Source: Trichobilharzia regenti (lineage: Eukaryota; Platyhelminthes; Trematoda; Strigeidida; Schistosomatidae). From it: DNA of 64,000 nucleotides. The stretch spans positions 26,155,379 through 26,219,378 of the forward strand of contig OX235263.1 of assembly GCA_944472135.2 (NCBI GenBank), in the 5' to 3' direction. Shown one piece after another: positions 1 through 11,632 of the stretch (the stretch's first letter is position 1; the number at the start of each line of letters is the position of its first letter). Below the pieces are notes generated by a model that ran no database searches, was not told the origin of the DNA, and saw nothing but the letters and a program-made list of their open reading frames with translations. The translations under genes and the position numbers were made by a program.

Positions 1-479
1 TAAAAGAAAAGCGAGGGCCTAGTAATATGTTTTTCTGAAGTATACAGTTCGGTGTCCTTCTGAAGTAGCGGACTCATACCATTTACTTTCATTCGAGAGT
101 TTGCGTCTAAACTTCGGCTCTAGGCAATTTTCAACTTCTATTTCTTTTTTCATTATTTAAAAACATTTTTTTTAGTTTTTATTTATTCTCATTTTGCAGA
201 AGCCATCCGAACTCAGGAGCCATAGCAATAGAGTGCTGTCCCACAGATAAGGGTGGTTCACATATGTCCCCACCATCATATCCGCTGACTAGCAGTCACC
301 ACCCTCCCACCTTCCCACGTATGACGACCAACATCGTTCCTACACAATTAAACTTACGTACAGTTAGTAGTTAAAGTCCTAGATAGCACCGGTCTAGCAT
401 GCCGTGCTCAAAAAGGGAACACATGAATTGAACGACAAGATTTACATAAAAATTTTATTTTAATTATGATACAAATTTA
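1..479. other. No gene recognised
   Basis: AT-rich sequence with no long reading frame, RNA gene or repeat that I recognise. It may include the 3' flank or terminal inverted repeat of the Mutator-like relic that follows, but no terminal repeat could be matched inside the window. Confidence 0.4.
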
Positions 480-1990
480 TTTTATTTACATATTAAGAAC
501 ACGATTGATTCCTGCGATTACTCCGTCTGCATAAGTATTGGCAAACGCTTCTCCAAATTTGTCACTATTTCTCGTAATGCCCGCATTGATAATACTCTTT
601 TTGGTTTTCAATATGTCACGTTGATTTCGAGGGACAGTTGTTGACGTACTTTGAGATGCGGACGAGTTGCGTGACCACGTCCATTGTTTACAATTCGGCA
701 TCACATGGTTAACCACAAAAGATGGAACAAAAAACGTTAAGATAACTATGAACTGAATATTACAGGTCCAATGATGGTAGTGCTTGTGGCCTGTTTCCAG
801 TTAAGGCATTGTACACACGAATACGATAATGAAAATTACAACTTTCCGTATATAAGAACATTAATTAATTAAGTTTCGGTTGACATACATTAAAAACGGA
901 GTCATAAAAACTCAAATATACCTGTAAAATGTGGCTTTCTGAAATGGACCAAAAGTAAGTGTCGGCAGGGGTACCGACAAGTCTGAAAGGTAACACACGT
1001 GCAGGCGCAAGCACTCAGATCAACCTCCACTGTATTCCCACTGTCTTGGAAGAATACATAATCGAAGGATTCAACCTCAACAACAGCCCATCGTCGCCTA
1101 TCGTATTCACGGATAACCTTCCTCGCAGCGTATGGCGTCAGCAATCTTATAATTGGGATTAAACGTTGTGAACAGGGGTAGGTGAAGCATCGCGACTGAG
1201 CAATAATCGCCTCCTGCTGTATTCTTGAAAAACTTTGCTGATACCATTTGTACACCTTCAGCATACTACATCACGTTTGAATTCTTTTCTAGTCCACGCT
1301 AATAAAAGTGGTCTTCCGCGACCAAAATTATCCGTCACAAGTAATTGGAACAAAGAATACCTGCACGTTGATTAATGAATTGGTAAACTTACTTCCCTTT
1401 ATTGGTGTTATACGTCGAATCGATGCCAACAACTTCAGGAAACTGTTTATACAATTCCATTTGCTCATAAGTTGCAAAACAAATTCTTGTTAGTGAATTC
1501 CTAATCGGTTCATCGGAATAATACTCCATTAACTTCCCACGGGATTTTAGGAATTCAAAAATGTCACGACGACTCGAAATACCTTAAGTATTTAACAAGC
1601 ACGTCAACGTTAACTTTATTAACTGTTGCTTTCATATTTTTAGCGTCGATGCGAGTTATATCCTTCTGGTACTTCTCCTTAACATGCATTATTATTTCAT
1701 CGGATGAGTGGGATTACTGAAGAAGTGGTTCCACATTTTCTTTCTCTTCAACTGTTAGTCGTCTATACCATGGGTCATTCTGCATGTACACCCTGCTGCA
1801 TGGATGGTTATGTACCATATTGTGGGAAGCAATTATGTATTCACTATAACAGAATACCACGCGAAATGAAGACGAGCAGTTGCAACATTTAGACCTGAAA
1901 TATTCATGAAATCATACTACACTTCTTCTTACGACTTATTTTTCAATTTCAATCCAGGTCTTGTACGATTCACTCCAAAAGTGCATTTAA
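480..1990 (-). pseudogene. Mutator-like (MULE) transposase relic
   Basis: Translating the minus strand in pieces gives a decayed Mutator-like transposase. In order: an HNHP motif near 1800 resembling the end of a FAR1/FLYWCH-type zinc-binding region; a YMQNDPWYRRLTVEEKE block near 1750; the DDE-core block VVGIDSTYNT near 1420; after a short intron, the block LLVTDNFGRGRP near 1330; and a SWIM zinc finger (CxC-x9-CxH) in the frame at 902-1264. The intron (about 1347-1385) has GTAAGT and CAG ends, and removing it keeps the frame. Frameshifts and stops elsewhere show the gene is dead. Schistosome Mutator-like transposons (Curupira) are known; assignment to that family is inference. A second relic at 13.9-14.5 kb aligns to the same protein. 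Confidence 0.72.
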
Positions 1991-2505
1991 AACCAACAAA
2001 AGCGTACTTAAATCTGTCATCCGGTATCGTTTTGCTATAATTATGAACATAGTGAGTGCAGGACAACTATATTGTTAGCATTAAATGACTTCCTCACTTT
2101 TTGGAATTCTGCTAATGACTTCTCAAATTCACCCCAGCTGAAGAAACGCCTTCCAAGTATTAATTCACCAAAAATTCCACTTAAGCCTGTGCGCCTTTCA
2201 CTCGAATTGACTACCTGCAACGGACTAAAATAAAATTATCAATTAGTATCCATCTATGTCACAACTATTCCAAGATAAATCGTAAAAAAACAACATTGAA
2301 ATACAGGGATGATCAATAACCATCAAGAAAATACAGCACGTATAACCTAAATTACAGAAAAACACAAGAACCCACCGGTTCCTTGACATCGCAAGCAACC
2401 GATAGACCAAACAACGAATTGTACGACACACAAAGCCTAGTACATGCACAAACAAAGAAAAGCAAACCGTTACAATACTCTAATTCACGTTTATAGTCAT
2501 CACAT
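1991..2505. other. No gene recognised
   Basis: Only short frames without recognisable motifs. The minus-strand frames running into this stretch look like shadows. Confidence 0.35.
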
Positions 2506-2663
2506 ATGCTGGCAAACGAAGCAAACACAACCACGCCAAGACAGCACCCGACAGCACGCACCCAAGGACAATTCAAACTCCAATTGACCGCCACTGTTCT
2601 AGCCAATGAAAGACGAAAAAACCTGAGTCGCGGAAAATATAACACATTACAACGTATATCCTC

Positions 2664-2945
2664 ACCCGACTGTACTCGTAAGTTGAGTAAAGTGTTGAAA
2701 AACTGTTTGAAAACCAGTTGCTTCTTCATTTCACATCATGAATACTCATTAACAGCATGTTAGCCAGCGTCTTCAAATTGTAGAATTGGATCGTTCATGG
2801 AATTTGAGTGATTATGAGATAAATGGTTTGGAATTAATCATAGCAGTTAGAATAGAGTTTAACATGCAGAGAAGCACTTTTGATTCAGCAACCGGTGATT
2901 TTTTTCTTCATTTCCATCTGGTACCAGAATAACTGCGAACCATTG
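2664..2945 (+). pseudogene. Spliced host-gene fragment, copy A
   Basis: A GT-AG intron (GTAAGTTGAG at 2674 to ACAG before 2757) precedes an open block reading HVSQRLQIVELDRSWNLSDY and continuing through a hydrophobic NGLELIIAVR segment to RSTFDSATG, where a GTGATT donor could end the exon in phase 1. Without that splice the frame runs on to a TAA near 2932. The same protein block, about 90% alike, lies inverted at 59.5-59.7 kb. I do not recognise the family. The matching upstream exon of copy B is not present here. It could be an exon of a live gene whose last exons are at 7.4-7.7 kb (the phase fits), or a duplicated fragment. Confidence 0.35.
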
Positions 2946-3610
2946 CATTCAATATGTCGAATAAGGCATGCAGGAGCTGATCATTAACATCGAATCAATA
3001 AACTTGATCTGAAATGCAGCTTTCAGCATGTTTTCGTTATATCATAGATATCCAGGTTTATTGGCGCTGCATAGGCAGTGATTTGGATTATGACGTATTC
3101 CAAAGAGAGTCTCCGTGTCCATGTGAAGTATACATGTGCTTTGAAAGGATTACTTTGTTGGCTCCTACCCCCACTGATTGTTAACAACAGCAGCTGTGGA
3201 TTTATGTATTTCCTCACCATTTTGGATAAATCATCGCCGCATTCTTTTTGGGAAGGAGACCAGTGGGTGGATTATAAATGATGTCCAAGTAACTTTTATC
3301 TTTTCATGTGGTGTTGCGGTAAGTTTCAACCTTGTTTTCTCATATTTCGTTCGTATATTGGTTATGATTCGCCCTTTGTATCAGGTGGACATAGTTTGAT
3401 CGACTCTTGGTTGAATGGGTGTTATTGCCATGACTGCTGCTTTTTTGTCTGGAATTATAAATAGAGACAAAACAAACAACAGGTGTAGTCTCTGAGTTCA
3501 TACATTAAATGGGCCTATGATTTCTGAAACTCTTACATGGGAATTACCATTGGTATCAATTACAAACTCACTTAGTGTGTCATTAAGTGACTTTTCAAAG
3601 GAGGCCAATG
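2664..3610 (+). repeat. Inverted segmental duplicate, copy A
   Basis: This block is the reverse complement of 58560-59735, with scattered substitutions. It holds the host-gene fragment, an unannotated middle part and the 3' end of a CR1-like element facing it. Copy B is interrupted by a SINE that is absent here, so this copy shows the empty site near 3045. Confidence 0.8.
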
Positions 3611-4190
3611 TGCTTGCTAGTCGTATTTTCTCAGGTAGTTTGTTCCATATTTGAGCATACCTAATCAAGAAAAACTTTTGCCTGGTGGCTGTTTTACATG
3701 GTTCTATAGCCACTGTACCTTTAGTGTGCCTAAGGTTGTATCCTGTGTTACCTGAGGACCGAGTATAGTTAGCAGGGGTATAAACTATTTGGTTAAGAAG
3801 CTTATAGAAGAGTAACATATTTAGTCGCAGTCTCCTTAACCATAATTTTTCTAGTCCTAGGATCTCACATCTAGTTGAGTAGTTTGTGCCGTTATCGGTC
3901 CCGAGTACTTTTCGCGTGAAGTACCTCTGTACTCCTTCTACTTTCAGTTTGTCTTCTATGCGTGTACTACTGAATATGAATGAGCAGTAATCTAGGAGTG
4001 GGCGCACACAAACCTTGTACAGTAGTATTCTGAATTCGTTTCTGTAGAAGTTCCTGAGTAGGAAACCAATAAGCCTGCGTGATTTCGATACTTGTTTCGA
4101 GATATGCTCTGAAAATGATAGATTGTGTGAATATTTCAGTCCTATACACAGCATATATAGAATCGGCCAAAAGCCTGTCCCTACAGTAAG
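3480..4190 (-). pseudogene. CR1/Jockey-like reverse transcriptase, C-terminal fragment
   Basis: An open frame of 218 codons (3498-4154, minus) encodes the post-polymerase thumb and C-terminal region of a non-LTR retrotransposon ORF2. Visible blocks are YKVCVRPLLDYCS, EGVQRYFTRKVLG, LGLEKLWLRRLRLNMLLFYK and WNKLPEKIRLA, typical of CR1/Jockey-group tails. The catalytic region is missing, so this is a 5'-truncated insertion. Its 3' end near 3480 reads into the shared duplicated block, and the matching 3' end recurs at 58560-58700 on the plus strand. The family differs from the full-length element at 7.7-11.6 kb. Confidence 0.82.
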
Positions 4191-4194
4191 TCAG

Positions 4195-7100
4195 TCTGTA
4201 CGTCTCTTCGAAGTCGTACTAAACTCGAAAGAAGAGAGGGGTGCCATTCTAAGCAACTCATATTCTTAAGGGGTCAGGCATATTCTTAGCGCCGACTTAA
4301 TCCTAGCGGACCGTGCCAAAAGACAGTCTGCGGCCCTAGAGTTAAGTGCACGACGCCGAAACTTCGAAAAGGACTTTAAGATTAAGGGCTTTCGGGCTGT
4401 CCGAGTTCGCAGTTTAATGATCCTGAAACCTCTGTGGGTAGGCCGGGGAAGCACCGAACTGAATTGACAGTTTGCTACACAATCGCCCCCGGCCTGTTGA
4501 ACAAACGGACTGAGTTGGTTAACATGACAAACTCCGGAAACCCGGATGTAATTATCATCACAGAGGTATGGCTCACATCCAATATAACTGACAACTAACA
4601 ACCTGACAAAATTCGAAGTGCATAGGATGGACCGACTAAACCGCAAAGGAGATGGTGTAATCACTAACCGCATGACATGCTAAACCGTGCGTAGCGTCGG
4701 AGCACTCGCTCACGAAAGTGAGCCGTGCGAACTTCTACGCTGCAGACTTAAATGCATAGGCCAAGACATTGACCTCATTGTTATGTACCGCAATCCTGAC
4801 TGCAGTCCAAATGAATTTCCGATAGAGAAGCTAGGATCCTGGACTTCGAAATGTCGAAGTCTCGTAGTCGGTGACTTCAATGCCCAACAGTGGACTGGAC
4901 GAGCCTTAGAACTCTATCTTCAGTCAACTCCTTTGATCACAAACTGCTGGAATCTAGTATATCGCTAGCCCAAGTTCAACATATCATGAAGCCCACGCCC
5001 CATGACTCACAGCGCTCCTCCTCAACTTTGGACCTAGTGTTCTCACACAGTGTGGAAGTGGATCTCATACAACGTCTTCCTCCTTTAGGAAGAAGTGACC
5101 ATGCTGTGCTCATTTTCAAGTTCACTGAACAGGCAGCAAGGATCAAAACCTCAGCTCGACCAAACGTTTGGAAAGCTGATATAAATGCGATCGTCTCGGC
5201 AGCCAACTCAGTAAACTGATACATCAACTCAGATTCCCAAGTAGAAGGCACATGTAGTCAATATAAACAACTTTACGCCTAAGTAACTGAACGTTTCATC
5301 CCTAGATTTGTCCAAAGGGTCGAAAACTTTGCCCCCTTTGGATAAATCGAGAGATTAGTAAGTTACTCAGACGTAAACACAATTAGTGGAACCTGATTGC
5401 CACACTTGAGACTTCTGAGACCAGATAATTATATAGCACTGCTAGAAATGAAGTCATTGTAGAAGTCCGTCAATCAATGATGAAGTTGGAGGCACATCTG
5501 GCTCAGAGTGCAAAGAGACAAACTAAGAAAAATTTCTCGTACATGAACTTCAGGAATAAAACATCCAATGGTGTCCCAAAACTGACTATTGGCAACGATA
5601 CAAACGAAGAAGATCAAGAAAAAGGAGAAGCAATGGCGGATTACTTCTCCCAAGTCTCCACTCAGGAGTCATCACTCCCTGTAGGATCAGCTTTGGCTGC
5701 ATCAGAGGAATACGGGATAGATTCTGTTGACATCGACCAAGGCACCGTGCTCAACTGCTTGATGAAACTAGATGCAGGTAAACAATGGGTCCTGGTAATC
5801 TTCATTCAAGGCTTCTTAAGGAGCTATCAGCTAACATAAGCGGTCCTTTGACCACGATCTTCAAGGTATCTCTCCTAAATGGAGTGTTACCGCGTGACTG
5901 GAAAGACGCCGTAGTGACCCCCATTCACAAAGGAGGATCAAGACAAAGCCCTTCAAATTACAGGTCTATCAGTCTCACCAGCACTTTAATCAAGGCACTG
6001 GAAAGAATCATCAAGAAAAGCATCATGGTATATCTGGAAAACAGCAGCTTGTTATCTAGAGCACAGCATGATTTCTGAAGGAACCTCTCATGCCTGTCAA
6101 ATCTCCTGAGTGCTAGAGAAAGCTGGGTTAGTTCAAGGGACAACAGAAGACCCGTTGACGTCGTCTTCATAGACTTCAGCAAAACATTTGATAAAGTACC
6201 TCACAAAAGACTACTCATGAAGTTTGAAAGTTTTGGTATCAAAGGCAGATTACTAAAGTGGCTCGGGGAATTCCTCGTAGATAGGAGTCAGAGGGTTAGG
6301 ATCAACTCGAAACTCTCCTTTCGGACAACAGTACGTAGCAGAGTGCTACAAGGCACGGTACTCGGACCTCTCCTAATTATTTTGTATACCAATGTGTTGT
6401 CTCTGCTCACCGACTCCCCTATGGTCCTATACGCAGATGACTTAAAAGCTTGATGAGGGCTGAAGGGCAACAGTGATACGTCCACGTTGCAAGAGGACCT
6501 CAACAAATTAACAGAGTGGTCCATAGAATCGATGCTCCTGATAACTGTGGCAAAATGTGCGAACATGCACATTGGACAAGGAAGCGCGATCTCCTACGAA
6601 TTAGAGGGAATAATACTTCCATCAGTTCCGACTCACTTGGACTTAGGTGTCATAGCCACGACTTCAAAACTACAGCAGACTGTCGCGTGGTGGGTGCACG
6701 TAGCTTCAGGTCCTTGTGGGCAATTCACAGAGATATGTTCACCTACTTAGAAGCATCTCTGGTGAGGTCAAGACTGGAAAACGGCATCCGAGCCTCCAGT
6801 CCTTGTCTAAAAGGGGACTCACACATTCTAGAAAGGGTTCAAACAAAAGCAACATGCATGGTTCACAGCATGACCAACTTATAATACGAGGAAAGACTAG
6901 ACAGTATAAATCTTTTCTCACTGTCATACCGTAGACAGAGAGGAGATTTAATCACAATGTTTAAAATTTTAAATAATAACTTCGTCCTGACCTATTCTCT
7001 CTTTTCCTTCCCACCAGGTCGGAACACCTGAGAGGACATAGCAGGAGAGTTCAAAAGCCAAGAAGAAATCATATTGCTGTTGAGTACTGGTTCTCACACC

Positions 7101-7265
7101 AAGTCATAAACTTTCGGAACCGACACCCAGAAGAAGTGGTGCCTGCTACCTCATCTGGTTCGTTCAAGAAAAGTTAGGAAAAACACAGAAATTTACAAGA
7201 AAAGGATTAACATAGGTTCCAAGCCTTCTATCCTCAACCAATAAATGTGAAATCTGAATCTGAAT
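4195..7265 (+). pseudogene. Decayed CR1-like retrotransposon
   Basis: A plus-strand element broken into many short frames. At 4290-4430 it resembles the ORF1 C-terminus of the intact neighbour (basic helix ending in KGFRAVRVRS). An endonuclease follows, with IIITEVWL near 4560, VGDFNA near 4870 and GRSDHA near 5090. The reverse transcriptase runs 5480-6900, with PRDWKDAVVTPIHKGG, NYRSISLTS, FIDFSKTFDKV and YADDLKA (6429-6449). Stops and frameshifts interrupt every domain. The 3' end near 7250 carries the hexamer-like AATCTG repeat that also ends the 7.7-11.6 kb element, so they belong to related lineages. Confidence 0.85.
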
Positions 7266-7435
7266 AATCAATATGATAAATGACACATACAAGGAGTGAG
7301 AAAATTACAATCGTTCACCTACACAAGATATACATAACGAAAGCTAATGTATTGATACCAATAAGGTCACTTCACACAGGCGAAAGCAATACATGAGATT
7401 GCCATTGAAGAAATTCAGCCAAAATGCATCTTTAG

Positions 7436-7683
7436 GAACCCATACCTCAGAATCAAGAAGTGAGTACGAAGAAATCAAATTGGTTAATACTAGCTCGTAA
7501 AAACGATATTGGATATTGGATATCATATTTGAGGATTGCGTTACTGTGGATGAGTGTAAGGCAAACAAAGCTAATATTGTAACACTAATCAATGTTTTAT
7601 TTTCTCTACTTGCAGGAAGACACCAGGGAGTCAACTGCTTGGACGAGGAATTGCAGAACCTGAACATGAATGAAGCTCAGTAA
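7436..7683 (+). CDS. Candidate terminal exons of a host gene
   Basis: Two exons can be read. The first is a 24-nt exon (7436-7459) between a TTTAG acceptor and a strong A|GTGAGT donor. The second is a terminal exon (7616-7683) after a pyrimidine-rich TTTTCTCTACTTGCAG acceptor. Both fit phase 1, and the join reads THTSESRR then HQGVNCLDEELQNLNMNEAQ and a TAA stop. A very short, symmetric phase-1 exon is the arrangement seen in schistosome micro-exon genes. Upstream exons are not identified; the open block at 2757-2900 ends in the right phase, which would put the CR1 copy at 4.2-7.3 kb inside an intron. The CR1 3' end at 7711 begins only about 30 bp past the stop. This is inference from splice signals. 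Confidence 0.35.
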
Positions 7684-7760
7684 AACTGTACCTAAAACTG
7701 CATCCCGCAGATTCAGATTCAGATTCAGATGATAAGGATAGAAGGCTCTTGTGGCCTGTG

Positions 7761-10535
7761 TTAATCCTTGCAAAGTATATCTCTGCAGAGATCTAACTTC
7801 TCTTTGAAAGCGTTCACCGATGGAGCTGATACTACTGAATCAGGTAAGGAGTTCCAATCGTTGACCACTCTGTGAGAGAATCTAAATTCTGCACGTATTT
7901 TAATCGTCCTTGGTTTGAGCACCTTTTTGCGGTGACCCCGTAAATGTATCCTAGAAGGGGAGAAAAGGTTAGAAAGGTCAGTTCCTAAATCACCCTTAAG
8001 TATACGGTATGCTAAAATTAAGTCGCCTCTCTTCCTTCGGTATGATAACGGGAAGAGATTTAAATGCTCCATCCTCTTATCATAAGGAAGGTGTGAGATA
8101 CCACTAACTAATTTTGTTCCTACTCTCTGTACTCTTTCCAGAATATGTGCCTCCTTTTTGAAGCATGGACTCGTCGCTTGTATGCAGTATTCTAGATGAG
8201 GCCTGACATATGTTGCGTAGAGTATTTGGAACATGCCCTCGTCTAATCGTTTGAAAGCCCTTCGAATTGCCCATAGCATTCGAAAAGCTTTAGCTGCGGC
8301 TGCATTGCAATTTGCAGTTGTTTTCAAATCGTTGCTGACAATGATTCCTAGGTCCTTCTGTTCTTTAACATCAGGTAGTTCTGCATCCCCTAGGGAGTAC
8401 GACGTATAAGACTTCTGACCTAAGTGCATTACCGCGCTTTTCCTAGCATTCATTTCCAAACTCCATAGGCTTGACCACTCAGCTAATTTATCTAAGTCAT
8501 TTTGTAGGGCCAACCTATCCTCGTTATTGTTTACAGTTTTCCATACCTTAATGTCATCTGCAAATAATAATGAAGATGAAGAAAGAATCCCTGGTAATTC
8601 GTTAACGTATAATAGGAATAGCAATGGACCTAATACAGTTCCCTGGGGCACTCCACTGGATACTGCTTTCCATCCTGATAGTACACCATTAACTCTAACC
8701 TTCTGCCTTCTATCCATTAAGTAATCTCTAAACCACTCACATAGGCATTGGTCTAGTCCGAAACCTTTCAGTTTACTAAGGAGACCTAAGTGGGATACTT
8801 TGTCGAACGCCTTGCTAAGATCAATAAAAACCACGTCCAACAGATGGTCCCTATCTCTGGCCTCAACCCAGTCTTCCCTAGCCAATAGTAGGTTTGTCAA
8901 GCAGGATCGTCCTGGTCGGAATCCATGCTGTTCCACAGCCAACAAGCCATGTGTTTCAACATAAGCTAATAGTTGATCCCTTATAATAGTTTCCAGTACC
9001 TTTGCAATAATGCATGTCAGACTTACCGGCCTGTAGTTAGATACCAATTGCCTATCCCCGTCCTTGAAGATAGGGCTTATAATGGCATCCTTCCAGTCCC
9101 TGGGTAGCTTAGCCTGCGTCAGAGACATTTGGAAAATCTCCGTAAGCGGAATATATATTATATCCGCCAAGGAAAGTAACAACTTAGGGTGGAGTCCATC
9201 CGGCCCAGGTGATTTACCTGGCTTCAGTTTAGACAGTAGTTTCAGAACCTTTGTGTGCTCTACCACAATTGAGGGCATCTGAGTGGCGATGGCAGTGACC
9301 TCGCCATATCCCTGGGTGGTACTATCAGACGAGAAGACGTCACAGAAGTATTCAGAGAGGTTTTCAGCCTTCCCTTCGTCTGACTCAGCCGCTTCTCCAC
9401 TAATGGTTATGAGTGACGGTATACCACTGCTAGTTTTAGTCCTACGTTTAATATACGAGTAAAACCTTTTTGGGTAATGAACGCAATCTAGTACTAATCG
9501 TCTCTCGTACTCTATACGACTCTTGTTAATCGCATACTTACAGAGGTTTCGAATTTTGCGGTAGTCTTTCTGGAAGTTTTCCCTTCCTGTCATAACAAAT
9601 TGGTCCCATAAGTTCTTTCGCCGTCTTAATAACCTCCTTATTTCACTAGTGATCCAAGGAGGTTCATGCGACGGCTTTCGAGGAGTGTACCAAGGTATAA
9701 AAGGTGAAGTGACACGATCTAGTGTATTCCTAAATCCTACCCAAGCTTCCTCGACAGTCTGACTTGTATCAACTGACCAGTCAACCACAGTTGCTGCGTT
9801 CCGGATTCCTTGTATATCCGCTTTCCAAATGTTTGGACGAGCAGATTTTGGCCTGTGCATGAGAGAATGAATCCTAAACGTAAAAGCAATGACTATGTGG
9901 TCACTGCTGCCAAGCGGCGGGAGGCACCTAATGTTACCAACGTCCTCCTTCTGGTGTGTCAATACCAAGTCTAGAGTAGATGGATCATGTTCAGGGTGAT
10001 ACCGTGTTGGTGCATGCATATGTTGCACGAGTGCACATTCAAGCACTGTCAATGTGAGCTCCCTATTGAAACAGGTATACAAACTAGTGGAGTTTAATTC
10101 CCCCCAATTAATATGTGGAGCGTTAAAGTCGCCAACAATCAGACACCTATTTCTACTACCCCACGCCCTCAAGTGATTTAGAACGAAGTCATCAGCTTGG
10201 CTAGCAGGACTTCTGTAGATAACTCCGATCGTTAAAGTGCCTTTGTTTAAGTTAATGATGCAACTTGCGGCTTCACTGGTGCCGCTGTCATGAGCTTCTG
10301 ACAACGTTGACCTGATCCCTATGTCATCCCGGATGTAAAGAGCAACCCCCCCACCTTTCCGACTACTTACTCTGTCTGCTCGTATGCAGATATACCCAGG
10401 TATGAGTGGAGTTAAGTCTACACCCACTAACAACCACGTCTCAGTGATAGCAATTACATCAGGTTGTAGTCTTTCAGATAACTCTCCTAATTCGGCGAGC
10501 TTATTCCTAAGACTACATGCGTTCGTATAGCACAC
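7761..10535 (-). CDS. CR1-like ORF2: endonuclease-reverse transcriptase
   Basis: This 924-codon protein nicks target DNA and copies the element RNA at the nick. An apurinic-type endonuclease fills about residues 1-235, with NACSLRNK at the start, catalytic Glu in AITETWL (E32), VGDFNAPHINW and GSSDHIV. The reverse transcriptase follows: KPGKSPGPDG, LPRDWKDAIISPIFKDGD, NYRPVSLT, HGFRPGRSC, FIDLSKAFDKV, SSGVPQGTVLGPLLF and the catalytic FADD at residues 658-661. A CR1-type C-terminal region ends with VNDWNSLPDSV. All key residues are present. The annotated start is a GTG; the frame stays open upstream for at least 30 codons into ORF1 without an ATG, so the true start is unclear. Reinitiation or frameshifting from ORF1 is possible. 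Confidence 0.93.
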   Translation of the reverse strand: MCYTNACSLRNKLAELGELSERLQPDVIAITETWLLVGVDLTPLIPGYICIRADRVSSRKGGGVALYIRDDIGIRSTLSEAHDSGTSEAASCIINLNKGTLTIGVIYRSPASQADDFVLNHLRAWGSRNRCLIVGDFNAPHINWGELNSTSLYTCFNRELTLTVLECALVQHMHAPTRYHPEHDPSTLDLVLTHQKEDVGNIRCLPPLGSSDHIVIAFTFRIHSLMHRPKSARPNIWKADIQGIRNAATVVDWSVDTSQTVEEAWVGFRNTLDRVTSPFIPWYTPRKPSHEPPWITSEIRRLLRRRKNLWDQFVMTGRENFQKDYRKIRNLCKYAINKSRIEYERRLVLDCVHYPKRFYSYIKRRTKTSSGIPSLITISGEAAESDEGKAENLSEYFCDVFSSDSTTQGYGEVTAIATQMPSIVVEHTKVLKLLSKLKPGKSPGPDGLHPKLLLSLADIIYIPLTEIFQMSLTQAKLPRDWKDAIISPIFKDGDRQLVSNYRPVSLTCIIAKVLETIIRDQLLAYVETHGLLAVEQHGFRPGRSCLTNLLLAREDWVEARDRDHLLDVVFIDLSKAFDKVSHLGLLSKLKGFGLDQCLCEWFRDYLMDRRQKVRVNGVLSGWKAVSSGVPQGTVLGPLLFLLYVNELPGILSSSSLLFADDIKVWKTVNNNEDRLALQNDLDKLAEWSSLWSLEMNARKSAVMHLGQKSYTSYSLGDAELPDVKEQKDLGIIVSNDLKTTANCNAAAAKAFRMLWAIRRAFKRLDEGMFQILYATYVRPHLEYCIQATSPCFKKEAHILERVQRVGTKLVSGISHLPYDKRMEHLNLFPLSYRRKRGDLILAYRILKGDLGTDLSNLFSPSRIHLRGHRKKVLKPRTIKIRAEFRFSHRVVNDWNSLPDSVVSAPSVNAFKEKLDLCRDILCKD

Positions 10536-10543
10536 CGAAACAC

Positions 10544-11632
10544 CTACGTGTTCACCCGGCTTATGAAGAGAGGTCTCGGCAGCATCGGTTTCCGAGACCT
10601 CACCACCCGAAAACCCAATAGTTTGAGGTCCTTCTCGCCTTTCTCTAGCCTGGCCTTTAGTTCAGCCACGGCTTCTCTTCTTTTGATTCTATCTTCCAAA
10701 GGCCAATCAGGCCTTATTTTTAGACTTTTGTCGTTGACTTTGAACGCGTTGTCGAGGATGGTCCTCCTCTCTGTTTCGTTCCCTAAAACTACCTTAAGTA
10801 GTCGTCGAGGAGTTCCTGTAGCATCAGGGTTTCGTTTTCCGATCCTGATAGCCTTTCGTACGTGTACTCCAGTTGTTTTTTCGGGAAGTATTTCCCGGAA
10901 TATGGAGCTGATCGCCTTCAGATCATCTGCATGTCGGGCAGCTGGATCTGTGTTCTTAGATTCCTCCAAGTTCCAGATGATAATACTGTAACTAGAGTCC
11001 GTGGGTTTCTGAGTTTTGCTGGAACTAACAGTCGTCGAGACCTTGTTGGTAAACTCGGCTACTGTTTCTTTCCTAGTTTTGTTTAGCTTCTTACCTTTCG
11101 GCAGCAACCAAGTGGAGTCCGTTTCTCCCACTCTGTTTTCGCCGCGACTAGAAGCCATTCGTGCACTAGACACGCTGCGCTTTGGCGTTGCTATTTCACA
11201 GGCTGGTTTTGCCATGCTGGCACTACTTGCCCTTCTGGATTTCCGTTGCCTTTTGCGCTTTGCAGCAACAGATGTCTGGGCATTTTGTGCTTCTTTCGCT
11301 TCTGAGACTTCAGGAGGTGATGCACCCTGAATCTTACAACTATGTCCTGAACCGCCATCCTTGGCGAAGGTTTCTGGTACAGGCTTTTCAACTATGTCTT
11401 TCGACAATTTCTTGGACATCAAGAGTCCTACTGCCTCTTGGATGAGGACATCTAACGGGTTGCTGCAAAATTTGCACAGCCATGGAGATGATGGCTTGCA
11501 ACATCTCTTATAGGCTACTGGTGTTAAACCAGTGCAAACTTTGTGGAACCAAAGGCTGCAGTTGTCACACTGCATCCCATCATCCACCGGAAAGTGGCAG
11601 TCCGGTCGACCACAATTGTTAGTTGGGGCCAT
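10544..11632 (-). CDS. CR1-like ORF1: PHD-finger RNA-binding protein
   Basis: This 362-codon protein is the ORF1 (gag-like) product that should bind element RNA. Near the N-terminus it has a Cys4-His-Cys3 PHD-type zinc finger: C7, C12, C22, C25, H30, C33, C53, C56. A Lys/Arg/Ser-rich middle (about residues 120-215) could bind nucleic acid. A region starting IIIWNLEESKN (about residue 218) and running to the basic C-terminus resembles the folded RNA-binding part of CR1 ORF1 proteins. It starts with an ATG at 11632 and ends at a TAG at 10544-10546; ORF2 is in the -1 frame relative to it, overlapping its end. PHD-bearing ORF1 proteins are known in CR1-type elements. Confidence 0.88.
   Translation of the reverse strand: MAPTNNCGRPDCHFPVDDGMQCDNCSLWFHKVCTGLTPVAYKRCCKPSSPWLCKFCSNPLDVLIQEAVGLLMSKKLSKDIVEKPVPETFAKDGGSGHSCKIQGASPPEVSEAKEAQNAQTSVAAKRKRQRKSRRASSASMAKPACEIATPKRSVSSARMASSRGENRVGETDSTWLLPKGKKLNKTRKETVAEFTNKVSTTVSSSKTQKPTDSSYSIIIWNLEESKNTDPAARHADDLKAISSIFREILPEKTTGVHVRKAIRIGKRNPDATGTPRRLLKVVLGNETERRTILDNAFKVNDKSLKIRPDWPLEDRIKRREAVAELKARLEKGEKDLKLLGFRVVRSRKPMLPRPLFISRVNT

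Noticed and set aside
2506..2763. 85-codon plus-strand frame.
   Set aside because: It runs through a good GTAAGT...ACAG intron and leaves the frame of the conserved block; the inverted duplicate does not support its N-terminal half.
4266..4673. 135-codon minus-strand frame.
   Set aside because: Shadow of the decayed CR1-like ORF1/endonuclease on the plus strand, where known motifs are found.
7344..7667. 107-codon minus-strand frame.
   Set aside because: Antisense to the candidate exons at 7.4-7.7 kb, with no recognisable domain.
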